Of a stretch of 64,000 nucleotides of DNA, positions 33,199-45,100 are shown in pieces. How positions within the stretch are numbered: the first letter of the stretch is position 1; each line of letters begins with the position of its first letter. The notes beneath the pieces are model-generated. The model saw only the letters and a program-made list of their open reading frames with translations. It made no database searches and was not told where the DNA came from. Position numbers and translations under genes: made by a program. Source of the stretch: Verrucomicrobiota bacterium. GTDB lineage: Bacteria > Verrucomicrobiota > Verrucomicrobiia > Verrucomicrobiales > Verrucomicrobiaceae. The DNA lies in contig JANYCZ010000021.1 of assembly GCA_025360015.1 (NCBI GenBank), positions 62,001 to 126,000 on the forward strand, written 5' to 3'.

Positions 33199-34311
33199 AT
33201 GACCCTCGTTCTTACCGTGGTGCTGGTGGCGTTGATCTTTGAGTACATCAACGGCTTCCACGATACCGCCAATTCTATCGCGACGGTGGTATCCACGAAG
33301 GTGCTGACGCCGCGCATGGCGATCATTCTGGCGGCCGTGACGAATCTGGCCGGCGCGTTTATGGGTACGGCGGTGGCGAAGACCATCTCTTCGGGGTTGG
33401 TGGATTCAGCGTTCGTCACCACGCAGACGATTATTTGTGCGCTGCTGGGCGGCATCATCTGGAATCTGATCACCTGGTGGTTTGGTCTGCCATCGAGTTC
33501 GAGTCACGCCTTGATCGGCGGGCTCACGGGGGCCACGCTGGCCACAGCCAGTGGCAACTGGTCGGTGCTTATCTGGTCCAAGGCTCCCGCAGCCGGGAAG
33601 CCGTGGTTCGAAGGTGGCGGCCTGCTGTACAAAGTCGTCGTGCCGATGATCAGTTCACCGATCGCGGGATTGCTGCTCGGATTCCTGGTGATGTCGTTTC
33701 TCTATCTGCTGATATCGACCTTAAACCATCTGTTTGGCATTCTCAAACCGCACATGGTCAGCACCCTTTTCGGCAAATTGCAGATCGTCAGCGCGGGCAT
33801 CATGGGTTTCAGCCATGGTTCGAACGATGCGCAGAAAACGATGGGCATCATCGCTCTTGCCTTGCTGGCAGGGACAAAGTCCGGCGATCTGGCGCAGATT
33901 CCCGACTGGCTCAGCTTCCTGCGGATCGAGTCGCTGGGGGAGAAGAGTGATCAGATCCCGGTCTGGATCAAAGTCGCCTGCGCCTTTACGATGGCAGCCG
34001 GGACGGCTGCAGGTGGGTGGCGCATCATCAAGACGCTGGGCCACAAGCTGGTGAAACTGCAGCCCGTGCATGGTTTTGCGGCTGAGACGACTGCCGCCAC
34101 CGTGCTGCTGACAGCGGCGCATTTTGGCATGCCGGTTTCCACCACGCACGCCATAACCACGAGCATCATGGGAGTGGGCACAGCCAAGCGACTCAATGCG
34201 ATCAAGTGGGGAGTCGTGACGCGCATTCTGTGGGCATGGGTTCTCACCATCCCGGCTACTGGGCTGATGGGTTACATGCTCTTCAAGCTGTTTGGCACGC
34301 CAGTGGCGTGA
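33199..34311 (+). CDS. pit: PiT-family low-affinity phosphate transporter
   Basis: A 370-residue inner-membrane transporter that imports phosphate as a metal-phosphate complex using the proton gradient. Both PiT signatures are intact: EYINGFHDTANSIATVVSTK (about 15-34) and SHGSNDAQKTMGIIAL in the second half. LPSSSSHALIGG and MPVSTTHAITTSIMG are the matching second elements. Its DUF47 partner precedes it. Its last 29 bp overlap the 3' end of the convergent bioA gene, so no separate terminator exists between them. Confidence 0.95.
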   Translation: MTLVLTVVLVALIFEYINGFHDTANSIATVVSTKVLTPRMAIILAAVTNLAGAFMGTAVAKTISSGLVDSAFVTTQTIICALLGGIIWNLITWWFGLPSSSSHALIGGLTGATLATASGNWSVLIWSKAPAAGKPWFEGGGLLYKVVVPMISSPIAGLLLGFLVMSFLYLLISTLNHLFGILKPHMVSTLFGKLQIVSAGIMGFSHGSNDAQKTMGIIALALLAGTKSGDLAQIPDWLSFLRIESLGEKSDQIPVWIKVACAFTMAAGTAAGGWRIIKTLGHKLVKLQPVHGFAAETTAATVLLTAAHFGMPVSTTHAITTSIMGVGTAKRLNAIKWGVVTRILWAWVLTIPATGLMGYMLFKLFGTPVA

Positions 34312-35557
34312 TCTCGTCCAAGGCTGCTTTTAGCGCAGCGACCATGTGCTCGATTTCGTCCAGCGTGACGCAGAGCGGGGGCATGAGCACGAGGGTGTTG
34401 CCGATGGGGCGAGTGAGGAGGCCGTGTTTGCGGGCGGCGAGGCAGACTTTGGAACCGAGGGTGAGGTCGGGGGAGGCGATGGTCATGGCGGCGATCATGC
34501 CGCACTGGCGGTAGCCGGGGAGAGGGGACATTAATTCACCGAGACGGGCGATTTTGGCGGGGAGCTGTTCCAGAACGTGTTCGTCACGGAAGACCTGCAG
34601 GCTGGCGAGGGCGGCGGCGCAGCCGAGCTGGCTGCCGGCGTAGCTATGGCCGTAGAAGAAGGTGCGGCCTTCGTGAGGCTCGCCCAGGAAGCCTGCAAAG
34701 ACGCGCTCCGTGGTCAGGGTGACGGCCAAGGGGAGATAGCCGCCGGTGAGGCCTTTGGCGAGGCAGAGGAAATCGGGTACGACGCCTTCGTGCTGACAGG
34801 CAAACATTTTCCCGGTGCGGCCAAAGCCGGTCATCACTTCGTCGAGGATCAAAAAAATGTCCTGCTCTGTGCACCAGGCGTCCAGCTTTTTGAGCATGCC
34901 CTGCGGCCAGAGGCGCATGCCGGCGGCGCCTTGGATGAGGGGTTCGATGACGACGGCGGCGATACGGCTTTTTTCGTCAAGGGTCAAGGAGTCAAGAGCG
35001 TCAAGAGTCGGGACGGTGATGACTCGGTAGCCGAAGTCGTTGCCGCTGCCTTTGAAGAGAGGGATGCCGCCGAGGCTGGCGGCGCCGAGGGTGTCGCCAT
35101 GGTAGGCGCGGTCGAAGGAGACGAGGGTGTCGCGCTCCGGCCTGCCGTTTTGCTTCCAGTACTGCAGGGCCATGCGGACGGCGGACTCGATGGCGGTGGA
35201 GCCGTTGTCGGTGAAAAAGGCGCGGGTGATTTTGCCGCCGGGCAGCAGATCGACGAGTTCTTTGGCCAGCCGGATCGCGGGTTCATGGGTGAAGCCGAGG
35301 AAGGAGGTGTGGGCCACCTTGCCGAGCTGGTCGATGATGGCGGCATTGATGACGGGATGAGCGTGGCCGTGGATGTTGGTCCAGATGGAGGCGTTGCCGT
35401 CGAGGTACTCGTGGCCGGACTGGTCGCGCAGGGTGCAGCCTTGGCCCGCGACGAGCATCAGCGGGGTGTGATCTGGGGCGCACCACTGGCGCATGGGGGT
35501 GAAAGGGTGCCAGAGATGCCGCTGGTCGAGGATGGTGAGAGCCGGAAGAGATGGCAT
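34283..35557 (-). CDS. bioA: Adenosylmethionine-8-amino-7-oxononanoate aminotransferase
   Basis: A 424-residue PLP enzyme of biotin synthesis that aminates 7-keto-8-aminopelargonate to 7,8-diaminopelargonate with SAM as donor. It starts with the characteristic HLWHPFTPMRQW. The PLP site is present: FFTDNGSTAIESAVRMAL, DEVMTGFGRTGKMFACQ, and the Schiff-base Lys268 in LCLAKGLTGGYLPL. No other bio genes are in the window. It is divergent from the ECF sigma gene (92 bp between starts) and overlaps pit tail to tail. Confidence 0.96.
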   Translation of the reverse strand: MPSLPALTILDQRHLWHPFTPMRQWCAPDHTPLMLVAGQGCTLRDQSGHEYLDGNASIWTNIHGHAHPVINAAIIDQLGKVAHTSFLGFTHEPAIRLAKELVDLLPGGKITRAFFTDNGSTAIESAVRMALQYWKQNGRPERDTLVSFDRAYHGDTLGAASLGGIPLFKGSGNDFGYRVITVPTLDALDSLTLDEKSRIAAVVIEPLIQGAAGMRLWPQGMLKKLDAWCTEQDIFLILDEVMTGFGRTGKMFACQHEGVVPDFLCLAKGLTGGYLPLAVTLTTERVFAGFLGEPHEGRTFFYGHSYAGSQLGCAAALASLQVFRDEHVLEQLPAKIARLGELMSPLPGYRQCGMIAAMTIASPDLTLGSKVCLAARKHGLLTRPIGNTLVLMPPLCVTLDEIEHMVAALKAALDEITPLACQTA

Positions 35558-35649
35558 GGAGCTTGCGTTTTTCTCACATTAACGGTCTTTCGTCATGAAC
35601 TGACGTTGTTTAATTTTTTAAAGCCCTTAGTATCACCTATTTCTTAAGA

Positions 35650-36420
35650 ATGGATAGCCACAGGCCCGCCCAAAACTTTGCCGACTCAGCCAGCCTTCCC
35701 GCAGGGAACAGCGGGTTGTTTCCTGCCACGCTGTGGTCGATGATCCAGGCGGCTAAAGAAGAGGCGGATGTGCTGACCGGGCTGGAGCGGCTGGCCAGGG
35801 CCTACTGGCGGCCGTTGTATGTGTTTGCGCGGCAGCGTGGATCCACGCACGATGCGGCCTCGGACGAGGTGCAGGGATTTTTTGAGCATCTGCTGTCGTC
35901 CGACATGCTGAGGAATGTGCAGCGCGGGGAAGTGAGGTTCCGCAGCTTTCTGCTGCGCTGCTTCACGAACTGGCTCCTCAATGAACATCACCGCAATCAG
36001 GCGGTGAAGCGCGGCGGCGGTGCGGTCTTGCTGCCGCTGGATGACATGAGTTTGAAGATCGAGGATCCGGCCTTGATTGAGGGGCAGTCCCCGGACAAGG
36101 CGTTTGACCACGGCTGGGCGCGGGCGCTGGTGGACCATGCGATGAAGCGGCTGGAGGGGGAGCTGGAGCAGCGTGAGCGCAGCGAGTTTCTGCTGGAACT
36201 GCGGCAGCGCACCTTTGCCAGCCATGGGGCGGGTCCTGACTGGGAGGAGATGGCCGGGCGCCATGGGATGTCCCACGGTGCGGTGCGGAAGGCGGCCACT
36301 GATTTGCGCCGGCGGTTTGGCCTCCTGCTGCGCGAAGAGGTGAGGAGCGTCGTTTCGAAAGATGAAGAGGTGGACGAAGAACTGCGGTACCTGGTGAGCC
36401 TGCTCTCCATGGCCGCATGA
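35650..36420 (+). CDS. ECF-type RNA polymerase sigma factor
   Basis: A 256-residue sigma-70 family factor of the ECF type that is abundant in Planctomycetes and Verrucomicrobia. Region 2 is visible as RLARAYWRPLYVFARQRG followed by AASDEVQGFFEHLL. Region 4 is DWEEMAGRHGMSHGAVRKAA, followed by TDLRRRFGLLLREE. The long linker (about 110-180) and the absence of an anti-sigma gene suggest control by the Ser/Thr kinase encoded 31 bp downstream. It probably transcribes the kinase and autotransporter genes as well as distant targets; no promoter was defined. Confidence 0.9.
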   Translation: MDSHRPAQNFADSASLPAGNSGLFPATLWSMIQAAKEEADVLTGLERLARAYWRPLYVFARQRGSTHDAASDEVQGFFEHLLSSDMLRNVQRGEVRFRSFLLRCFTNWLLNEHHRNQAVKRGGGAVLLPLDDMSLKIEDPALIEGQSPDKAFDHGWARALVDHAMKRLEGELEQRERSEFLLELRQRTFASHGAGPDWEEMAGRHGMSHGAVRKAATDLRRRFGLLLREEVRSVVSKDEEVDEELRYLVSLLSMAA

Positions 36421-36451
36421 TGAGCACCCGAGTAGCGTATTCGTTTCTTCC

Positions 36452-39031
36452 ATGAGCGCCCCCCCCACCGAGCCGCATCACTGCCCCGTCTGCTCCGGAC
36501 GGCTGGAGCGCGATGGAGTGTGTCTGATGTGCCTGCTACAGGAAGGCCTGGAGGCGGAGCAGGTGGCTGGGCAGGAGGGCGCCGCGCCTGAGTGTTCAAC
36601 GCGGGCATTGACCTTGCCGTGTGAGTTTGCGGGCTACCGGCTGGTGCGTGAGATCGCCAGCGGGGGGATGGGGATCGTGTACGAAGCGGAGGATGTGAAG
36701 CTGAAGCGAGTGGTGGCGCTGAAGGTGGTGCGCAATGCACACTTCGCCACGCGGGAGGAGGCGGCGCGGTTCCGAGGGGAGACGCAGGCCATCGCGCAAC
36801 TGGACCACCCGGACATCGTGCCGATTTACGAGAGCGGCGAGGAGGATGGCATGCCCTACTTCACCATGCGTCTGGCGGAGGGAGGATCACTGGCGGACCG
36901 TTTGAAAAGACGTGGGGTCATGGCTGACCGGGAGGCGGCGACGTTCATGGCCCGGATAGCGCGCGCGGTGCAGTATGCGCATGAGCATGGCGTGCTGCAC
37001 CGGGATCTGAAGCCGGCGAACATCCTGCTGGATGTGGCAGGGAAGCCGATGCTGTCTGACTTTGGGCTGGCGAAGCTGCTGGACGCGGAGTTTCAGCTCA
37101 CACGCAGCAACGCCTATGTGGGAACGCCGCACTACATGAGTCCGGAGCAGGCGGCGGGGAAATCCAAGGAAGTCACCATGGTGAGCGATGTGTGGGCGCT
37201 GGGGGTCATGCTGTTTCAAATGCTGACTGACAAGCTGCCCTTTACAGGGGGCAGTGCGGTGGAGGTGATGCGGCGCATCACGCAGGAGGAGCCGGAGATC
37301 AGCTCCTCTGGAAAGCTGACCGTGCGCAAGAATCTGAAGCCGGAGGCGGTGAAGCCGGAAAGTTTATCTGCGGGCCCGCTGCGGCGTGTGCAGCCGGACT
37401 TGGCGACACTGATCCTGCGCTGTCTGGAAAAACAGCCGGCGAGGCGTTTGCCCAGCGCGGGATTCCTGGCGGATGAGCTGGATCGCTTCCTGAATGGGGA
37501 GCCGATCCACTCAAGGGCGGTGGGTACGCGTGAGCGGCTGTGGAAGCTCGGGCTGCGGCACAAGGCGGCCGCTTCGGCCATCCTCGGCGTCTCGCTTTCC
37601 ATGGTGGTCGGTATATGGGTGTCGCTGTGGCAGGTGGTGAAGGCGCGGGATGCGGAGAGAGTGGCGGTGAAAAACTCGGCGGAGGCGAATGCGGTTTCGC
37701 AGATGATTTTGGACACGGTCAATGACCTGGACACGCTGAGCAATGGCCGGCGCATTGACATGCAGGAGATGCGGAAGCAACTGCTGACGCGGATCAACGA
37801 GTTTCAGGGCGATCCGATGCGCAAAGCCAATCTGCTGCATGGGATTTATCTGGTGTATGCGGACAAGGATTCCATCGATGCCTGTCGTGAGGCGCTGGTT
37901 CAGGTCGAGAAGCTACTGGGGGCGAATGATCCGACGGTGTGGATGATCCGCTCCACCATCGCCTCAAAGACAGCGCTGCTGGACCTGGATTCCGCGGAGA
38001 CCATCGCCGAGTTCCGGGCGGTGCTGGCGTGGAAGCGGCGGTATTATGGTTCCGGGGCTGCGGAAACCATCTTTACCATGGCGGATCTTGGCCAATGCCT
38101 GACGGCTTCTGGAGTGGACGGGGCGAAGGAAGCGGTGGGGCTGCTGGCCGAGGCCCGTGCAGCGGCGGAAAGCTGTGAGGATATTGAGGCCAGCTATCCT
38201 GTGAGATGCCGGTTTTTGCATGCCGCCGCTGTCTTCCGTGCGGGCCGGCAGGAGGAAGGACTGAAGATGGGGCGTGAAAACTGCCAGCGGGCTGTGGCGG
38301 AACTGGGCAAGGCCCATTTGCGGGCGGCACTGACCTTTGACAGGCACGGTAAAAACTGCCGGGAAGCTGGATTGCTGGATGAAGCGATCGCCGTCAGCGC
38401 CGCTGCATTGGAGAGTTACTGGTCTTCAGTCGGGCCCGAGAACAGCTATGCCAAGGGCTGCCTCCGCAGGCAGTCTGAAATGCTGCTGCAAAAGGGCGCG
38501 CTCGAAGGGCGGCTGGCTCTGATGCGTGATGTGCTCCGGGTGTGCGATCAACAGCTGGGCCCGCTGCATGCATTGACGCTGTTCAGGGTGGAGGCCTGCG
38601 TCGTCGCACTGAACGACATGGATCGGGAGAAGGAAGCTGCGGCTCTGGGTGGTTCGTGGCTGGAACGGGTGAGGCAGCGGGACGGCATGCTGCCCCTTGT
38701 CGCCGAAGAACTGCTGCGAGAGCAGGCCCTGACGCTGCGCCGCCTCAACGAGCACGCGAAGGCGGAGGCGGCATTGCGAGAGCTGGTGGCCATGATGGAC
38801 AAGGAGAAACCGGACACGCTCCGGCGCTTTGCCGACTTGTCCCATCTGGCGGAAACGTTGATCCATCAGCAACGGGCGGCCGAGGCTCTGCCGCTGCTGA
38901 AGGAGGTGATTCAAGTCTTTGAAGAGCGTGGGGAGACTGGGGCAGCACTGACGGCGAAGGCTCTGCCCCTGGCTAAAAAGAGGCTGGCAGAGGCGGAGCA
39001 GGCGCTGGTGGCGCAAAAAACTGCCGGGTAG
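36452..39031 (+). CDS. Membrane Ser/Thr protein kinase with TPR-like sensor region
   Basis: An 859-residue Hanks-type kinase. An N-terminal zinc-ribbon-like segment has CPVC (11-14) and CLMC (24-27). The kinase domain spans about 60-345: glycine loop GGMGIVYEAED, Lys91 (VALKVV), catalytic HRDLKPAN (183-190), DFG at 203-205 and GTPHYMSPEQA. A transmembrane helix follows at about 370-395 (ASAILGVSLSMVVGIWVSLW). The C-terminal 460 residues form helical, TPR-like repeats, probably outside the membrane, that would sense or bind partners. It lies between the ECF sigma gene and the autotransporter gene. Phosphorylation of the sigma factor is a reasonable inference. Confidence 0.95.
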   Translation: MSAPPTEPHHCPVCSGRLERDGVCLMCLLQEGLEAEQVAGQEGAAPECSTRALTLPCEFAGYRLVREIASGGMGIVYEAEDVKLKRVVALKVVRNAHFATREEAARFRGETQAIAQLDHPDIVPIYESGEEDGMPYFTMRLAEGGSLADRLKRRGVMADREAATFMARIARAVQYAHEHGVLHRDLKPANILLDVAGKPMLSDFGLAKLLDAEFQLTRSNAYVGTPHYMSPEQAAGKSKEVTMVSDVWALGVMLFQMLTDKLPFTGGSAVEVMRRITQEEPEISSSGKLTVRKNLKPEAVKPESLSAGPLRRVQPDLATLILRCLEKQPARRLPSAGFLADELDRFLNGEPIHSRAVGTRERLWKLGLRHKAAASAILGVSLSMVVGIWVSLWQVVKARDAERVAVKNSAEANAVSQMILDTVNDLDTLSNGRRIDMQEMRKQLLTRINEFQGDPMRKANLLHGIYLVYADKDSIDACREALVQVEKLLGANDPTVWMIRSTIASKTALLDLDSAETIAEFRAVLAWKRRYYGSGAAETIFTMADLGQCLTASGVDGAKEAVGLLAEARAAAESCEDIEASYPVRCRFLHAAAVFRAGRQEEGLKMGRENCQRAVAELGKAHLRAALTFDRHGKNCREAGLLDEAIAVSAAALESYWSSVGPENSYAKGCLRRQSEMLLQKGALEGRLALMRDVLRVCDQQLGPLHALTLFRVEACVVALNDMDREKEAAALGGSWLERVRQRDGMLPLVAEELLREQALTLRRLNEHAKAEAALRELVAMMDKEKPDTLRRFADLSHLAETLIHQQRAAEALPLLKEVIQVFEERGETGAALTAKALPLAKKRLAEAEQALVAQKTAG

Positions 39032-39086
39032 TGAAAATAATTTCGATCATGAGGTAACACGCCTGCCGGGAAGTTGTGGATGCCGG

Positions 39087-39104
39087 ATGCACGACTCCGT
39101 GCAT
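39087..39104 (+). promoter_or_regulatory. Hairpin covering the autotransporter ribosome-binding region
   Basis: ATGCACG and CGTGCAT form a perfect 7-bp stem with loop ACTC, ending 4 bases before the ATG at 39109. No purine-rich Shine-Dalgarno sequence is visible in the spacer. The stem occupies the position where the ribosome must bind, so it may control translation of this huge protein, or be a REP-type element that landed there. Confidence 0.5.
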
Positions 39105-39108
39105 ACCC

Positions 39109-42100
39109 ATGAAAACACACCATATCCTATTCCGAAAAGTGCCGCAGGCGGCGCTCGCAGCGATCTTGTCGCTGTCACTTGTTCTCAGGCCGGCTTATGC
39201 CGCTCTTCCTGGGGTCGTTCTGACTGGCAGCAATGCCGTAACCAGTGCCAATGCCAACAGTGATGGAATCATTGATGGCAGCAGCAGCACTGGTTATTTT
39301 GTGAAATCAGGCAGCCTGAGCATTAGTAACGTCACTCTGCAGAATTTTTCCACCACGGGTGGTTCGGGCAGCGGCGGGGGGGCAGGGTTTGGCGGAGCTT
39401 TGTTCATCAACAACGGGGCCACGGTCACACTGAACAATGTGAACTTTCTTTCCAACAATGCCACTGGCGGTACGGGCGGTATTGGAAGCACGGGCGGCAT
39501 CATCAACAACTTGGTCAACGCTGTCAGCAGTGGTTCCAATGGTGGCAATGGAGCCAATGCACCCGGCGGCGCGGCTTATGTCAACGGCGGCAACGGTGGT
39601 AACGGCTACAATGGCGGCATCGGTGGCAATGCAGTCAATGGCTTTGGTGGCAAAGGCGGCACTGGTGGTGGCGGTTCGGACGGTTCATCCGTCACGGCAG
39701 ACACTGTAAAAACGGCTCTGGATGTGACCTATGATGGACTGACATCAGGTGATGATCTCACCGAGGCTGGGATTTTTACCAGCATTGCGGCGACGATGAC
39801 AGCCCAGTCGATTGCAGCCGCGGCGGGAGCCAATGCTGGCGGACCTACCACCATCAACCTGACGGCGGCCTTTGATGCACTGGCAGTCGAGTTTACCACG
39901 AAGGCCACAGAGGCCTCGACAGGGAAGCTCACCAAAGACACCGCTAAAGCGGTCTTTGATGCCGCCTATTTGACGGCCATCACAGTGACCAATCTTGCCG
40001 TGGGTGTTGCCGGAAATGGCGGCGCTGGTGGCAATGGAGCGATGGGTGGCAAGGGCAGCGATTTCTTTGGAGGCGGTGCGGGCGGCGCAGGCGGAGGCGG
40101 TGGCAATGCCTATGCTTCTTCAGCAGCCCAAGGGGGGGCTGGTGGCAATGGTGGCTACGGCGGCACCGGCGGCTTTGGTGCCGGTGGTGGTGCCGGTGGC
40201 TCTGGTGGTGCTGGCGGTACTTCAGCCTCGGGTGAAAATGGCGTCCAAGGCGGCGGCGGTGCAGGTGGTTTGAGTGGCTTTGGCGGAGGCAGTGGAGCCT
40301 CAGGCGATGGTTTTGGTGCGCTTGCTGTAGGTGGTTCGGGTGGTAACGCTTTTGGTGGGGGCATTTTTGTGCGCTCAGGAGCCACACTGACCATTACGGG
40401 CAATGCCTTGTTTGATGGCAACGGTATCCACGGTGGCAGCGGTCAAGCCGCAGACGCCAACACGACGCAGGGAGCCAGTGGCATTGGAGTCGGGACTGAC
40501 TTATTCATGATGACAGGCTCCACAGTTAACCTCGACCCTGGGGCTGGAAACACCATCACCTTCAATGGCAACGCTTACAATACGTCCATTGCGGACGATA
40601 GTGCTGCATCCATGATTGCGGGAGGTGGCGCATCGCCCATCGCTCCTGGCGCAGGGGCGGACATTCATATTAAGAGCGGCTTGGTGCAGTTCAATGGCAA
40701 CAATGTGTACTCCGGCCATACCTACATTGAAGGTGGTACTCTTCAAGCCCAGGACGGTGCGGGGATTTACTGGGACAGCAACATCACCTTCAAGGGCAGC
40801 CTGACTTCGGATGCTGTCCTGCTGTCGAGCGGCAACTTTACCCGCTACGTCGGCGCGCAGAGCAATCGCGTGCAATGGAATGGCAGCGGCGGATTTGCAG
40901 CGAGCGGCGGTGATTTGACGGTGAGGCTGAGCAATGGCCAGACCATGAAGTGGGCGACCAACAGCTTTGTCCCGACGGGCAGCGCGCTGGTGCTCGGCTC
41001 GCTCTATGCCACCAACAATGTGAACTTCCAAAACAACATTGATCTCAACGGTGCCAACCGCACGATCCTTGTGACGGCCAATGATGCCGATCTGAGTAAA
41101 GTGGCTGCCAACACCGACCAGGCCATCATGAACGGAGTCATCTCGAATGGCTCCCTCACGGTGAATGACGCCAATCACAGCGGCATCCTTGTCCTTACGG
41201 CGGCAAACACCTTCGCAGGTGCCACGACGATCAACGGTGGCGGCCTTGCACTGACTGGCAAAGGTGCGCTGACAAGCTCGACTGCGGTGACCATGGTCAG
41301 CGGTACGAGCCTCGACATCTCGGGCATCACGGCCACAAGCCAGACGGTGGCCTCACTCGCCGCTGACACGGGTACGTCCGTGATTCTGGGTGCGAAAAAC
41401 CTCACGGTGGGCGACGCCACCAGCACCACGGTGGCAGGCGTCATCAGCGGTGACGGCGGCTCCGTGACCAAGCAGGGCACGGGCACGCTCACGCTGACGG
41501 CGGTCAACACCTACACGGGTGCCACCACCATCACCAACGGCACAGTGGCCCTGTCGGGAGCCGGGTCCCTGGCTGACACTTCCCCGGTGAACATCACCGG
41601 TGGGAGCGGCACATTCGACATCTCGGCCATCAGCGCCAGCGGCGAAACGATCGGCTCCATCGCCGGCGTGGCTGGCTCCCAGGCAGTTCTGGGTGCGAAG
41701 AATCTGACAGCAGGCGGTTCTGCCGACACCACGATGGCAGGTGTCATCAGCGGCACGGGCGGTTCACTGACCAAAACCGGCAGCGGCAAGCTGACTCTGA
41801 CGGCGGCCAACACGTATACGAGTGACACGACTGTCGCTGCAGGCACGCTCGCTCTTTCTGGAGCAGGCTCAATCGCCGATACTTCGGCGGTGAAAATCAC
41901 GGACGCCACCAGCACACTCGACATCTCGGCCAAAACAGGCAGCAGCGAGACGGTGGCATCACTCTCCAGCGTCGCGGGTTCTTCCGTGATCCTGGGTGCG
42001 AAAAACCTCACGGCCGGTGACTCCAATGACACCACCGTGGCAGGCACGATCAGCGGCACCGGCGGTTCCTACACCAAGACCGGCAGCGGCACGACGACCT

Positions 42101-45100
42101 TCACCGGAGCAGACACCTACACGGGCGCCACCACCATCAGCGGCGGCACTTTGGCGCTCTCCGCTGGCGGCTCTCTTTCCGATCTCAGCGCGGTGAACAT
42201 CAACAGCGGCACGGGCGTGTTTGACATCTCGGGCATCACGGCCAGCAGCGAAACCATCGCATCCATCGCGGGTGTGGCGGGCTCCCAGGTGTTCCTGGGC
42301 GCGAAGAACCTCACGGCTGGAGATTCCAGCGACACAACGATGGCAGGAGTCATCAGCGATGGCGGCATCGTTGCTGGAACCGGCGGCTCATTGACCAAGC
42401 AGGGAACCGGCAATCTGACGCTCTCCGGCGCGAACACCTACACGGGTGACACGACGGTGAACGCAGGAACATTGATCACCTCCGGTGATGAACGCATTGC
42501 CAACGCATCGGACCTCATCGTGGCCGCCGGCGCCGCCTTCCAACTCGGGGGATATGAATCGATCAGCAGCATCTCGGGCGCAGGCAGCATCAACCTGCAG
42601 TCCAACACCCTGGTCTCCAATGCGAATGTGGACACCACATTCTCCGGCGTCATCAGCGGCACGGATTCCTCGGTTCTGACGAAGACCGGCACCGGCAAGC
42701 TGACACTTTCCGGCGCGAACACCTCCACTGGCACCGTCAACTTCAATGGCGGCAGTGCGGATCTCACCGGCAGCCTGGAGAGCAAGTCGGTCAATGTGGC
42801 TTCCGGCGTCACGCTGGACAGCAAGACGGGTGGTCTCTCTTCCTTGGCGGCGGTCAACAATGACGGCACGATCAATCTGGGCTCCACCAACGACACCGTC
42901 AGCTCCTACACCAGCACCGGCACACTCAACGGGCCTGGCACGCTGACAGCAGCGACCTACAACCTCAACGGTGGGTCGGTTGTCCACGCCAATCTCGGCG
43001 CGGGCACCATCACCACCAACGGCAACGTGGATCTGTACGGCACCAGCGCAGCGGCGACGATCGTCGTCAATGCCGCGAGTGTTCTGAACCTGAAGGGCCC
43101 CGAACTGATCCTGAATACTGCTACGGTGACAGTGAACGGCACACTCAACCTGGACTACACCCCAGCTGGCACAGAGACTTTCCAGAAGCTCATGGGCTCT
43201 GGCACCATCCATACCTTGGGCAATGCGCTCATCGTGGCAGACGGCGGCAGCTTCACCGGCACGCTAGACGCGGCAGGTGCAAGCCTCACCACGGGTGGTG
43301 GCAGCAGCGGCAGCGGTGGTGGCGGCGGATTGACTCTTGGCGGCGGCACGACCACCACCAAAAGCACTGAAATCGACAGTGGTCTCACTGTTGGCGGCGG
43401 CGCCACGCTGGACAGCACCACGATCATCATCGCCAACGGCAGCACGCTGGACCTGAGCGGAGGTGGCACGGTCAACTTCACCACACTGAGCAGCCTTAAA
43501 GGCGGTGCTCCGGGGATCATCAACATCGGCACGCATGACTTCATCATCCCCTTCGGCTCCACGCTGGCGGGCAATATCATCTTCATCGGCACCGGTCATG
43601 TGATCAACAACGGCACGATCTCTCCTGGTTTCTCTCCGGGGTTCACGGTGCTTGCAGGCGGTGCGCAGGCTGACAACCCCGGCAGTATCTTCAATGTGCA
43701 GCTGGCTGCGAACACCGGCGTCGATGGCGTCGATTTCGACCAGAAGCGCGTTCCTGGAACGCTCCAGGTCGGTGGTACCTTGAATGTGTCTGGCACCAGC
43801 CCAGTTCCCGGTCCTGCCTTCCAACCTGTGCAGGGCAACTCGTTCCAAGTGATCTCCACGAACACCTCCGTGGGCGGCCACTTCGGCTCGATCGCTCTTA
43901 CGGGCAGTTTTGCGACCGTCACGTATGATCCGACGGGAACCGGTGTGGTGAATCCGAACGCCGCAGGCTTCGTCTTCGACCTGCACACTGGCAAAATCAC
44001 CACCACGGGCCTCAACGGCGCCACCAGCACTTACGCTGATCTGGGCTCTAACTCCAACCAGCGGGGTGCAGCCAATGCACTCTTCAGCGTCGCAACGGCG
44101 GGACATCCGAATCAGATCGATTCGTCCACCATCGCCGGTCAGCTCGCGCTGCAGATCACGGATGCCAATGGCAATTCCTCCTCGGACCTTGCCAAGTACA
44201 CGCCGTCTTATTACGGCTCACTGGCCGACTATGCCTTCATGGGCAACCAGTCGCTGGTGCGCAGCGTCCAGGACCGGGTCTCGCCGATGAACTACATCCC
44301 CAGCCAGGTGAGTGAAGACAGCCTGAGCCAGGTGCCAGAGACGATGTCGGTGTTCATGGGCTACACCTACGCCAACCTGAACTCGGCGGACGCCGCACGT
44401 GCGACCCGCAACGACTACTACATGGGGATGAACCTGCTGGCCTCCGAGGACTATGTCTTCGGCATCGCCGGCAGCGCCAGCCAGGGGAGCATCAGCTCCG
44501 CGCTGGGCAGTGCGAAGTCAGACGGCTGGGGAGCGATGACCTTTGGCCGCTACACGGTGGCGAAGAGCTTCACGTTCTTCGGCAGCTTTGGGTTCAACCA
44601 GCAAACCATGGACCTGCGCCGTCAGACGGTGAACGGGATGGTGAATGGCTCGACGGATGTGACCAGCTACGTGGGCTTCCTCGGGGTGCAGTACAAAGGC
44701 TGGCGCGTGGGCGGAGTGTCCATTGCTCCACGCATGTCGTTCAGCTACTCGAACTCGAAGGTGAAAGGGTTCAATGAAAGCGGAGCGATCGATGCGCTCA
44801 ACGTGAGCGGCTACAACAACACCCGGTTCATGGGAGAAGCGGGTCTGTCCGCACTGTGGAGCACGGAGCTGGCAGGGCATGGGTTCAATCTGGAAGTTGC
44901 GGCATCGGTGCAGCAGTATTTCCTGAACACGAAGAGCACGATGGCGGTGAACGTCGCCTCGGTGCCATCAGCCAGCTACGGCGTGAACTTTGCCAAGACG
45001 GGCAACACGCAGGCGGTGATCCAGGTGAACGCGGGCTTCTCCATCACCAATTCCATCACCAGCTATCTGGGCTACGAAGGCCACTTCGGCAACCAGACGA

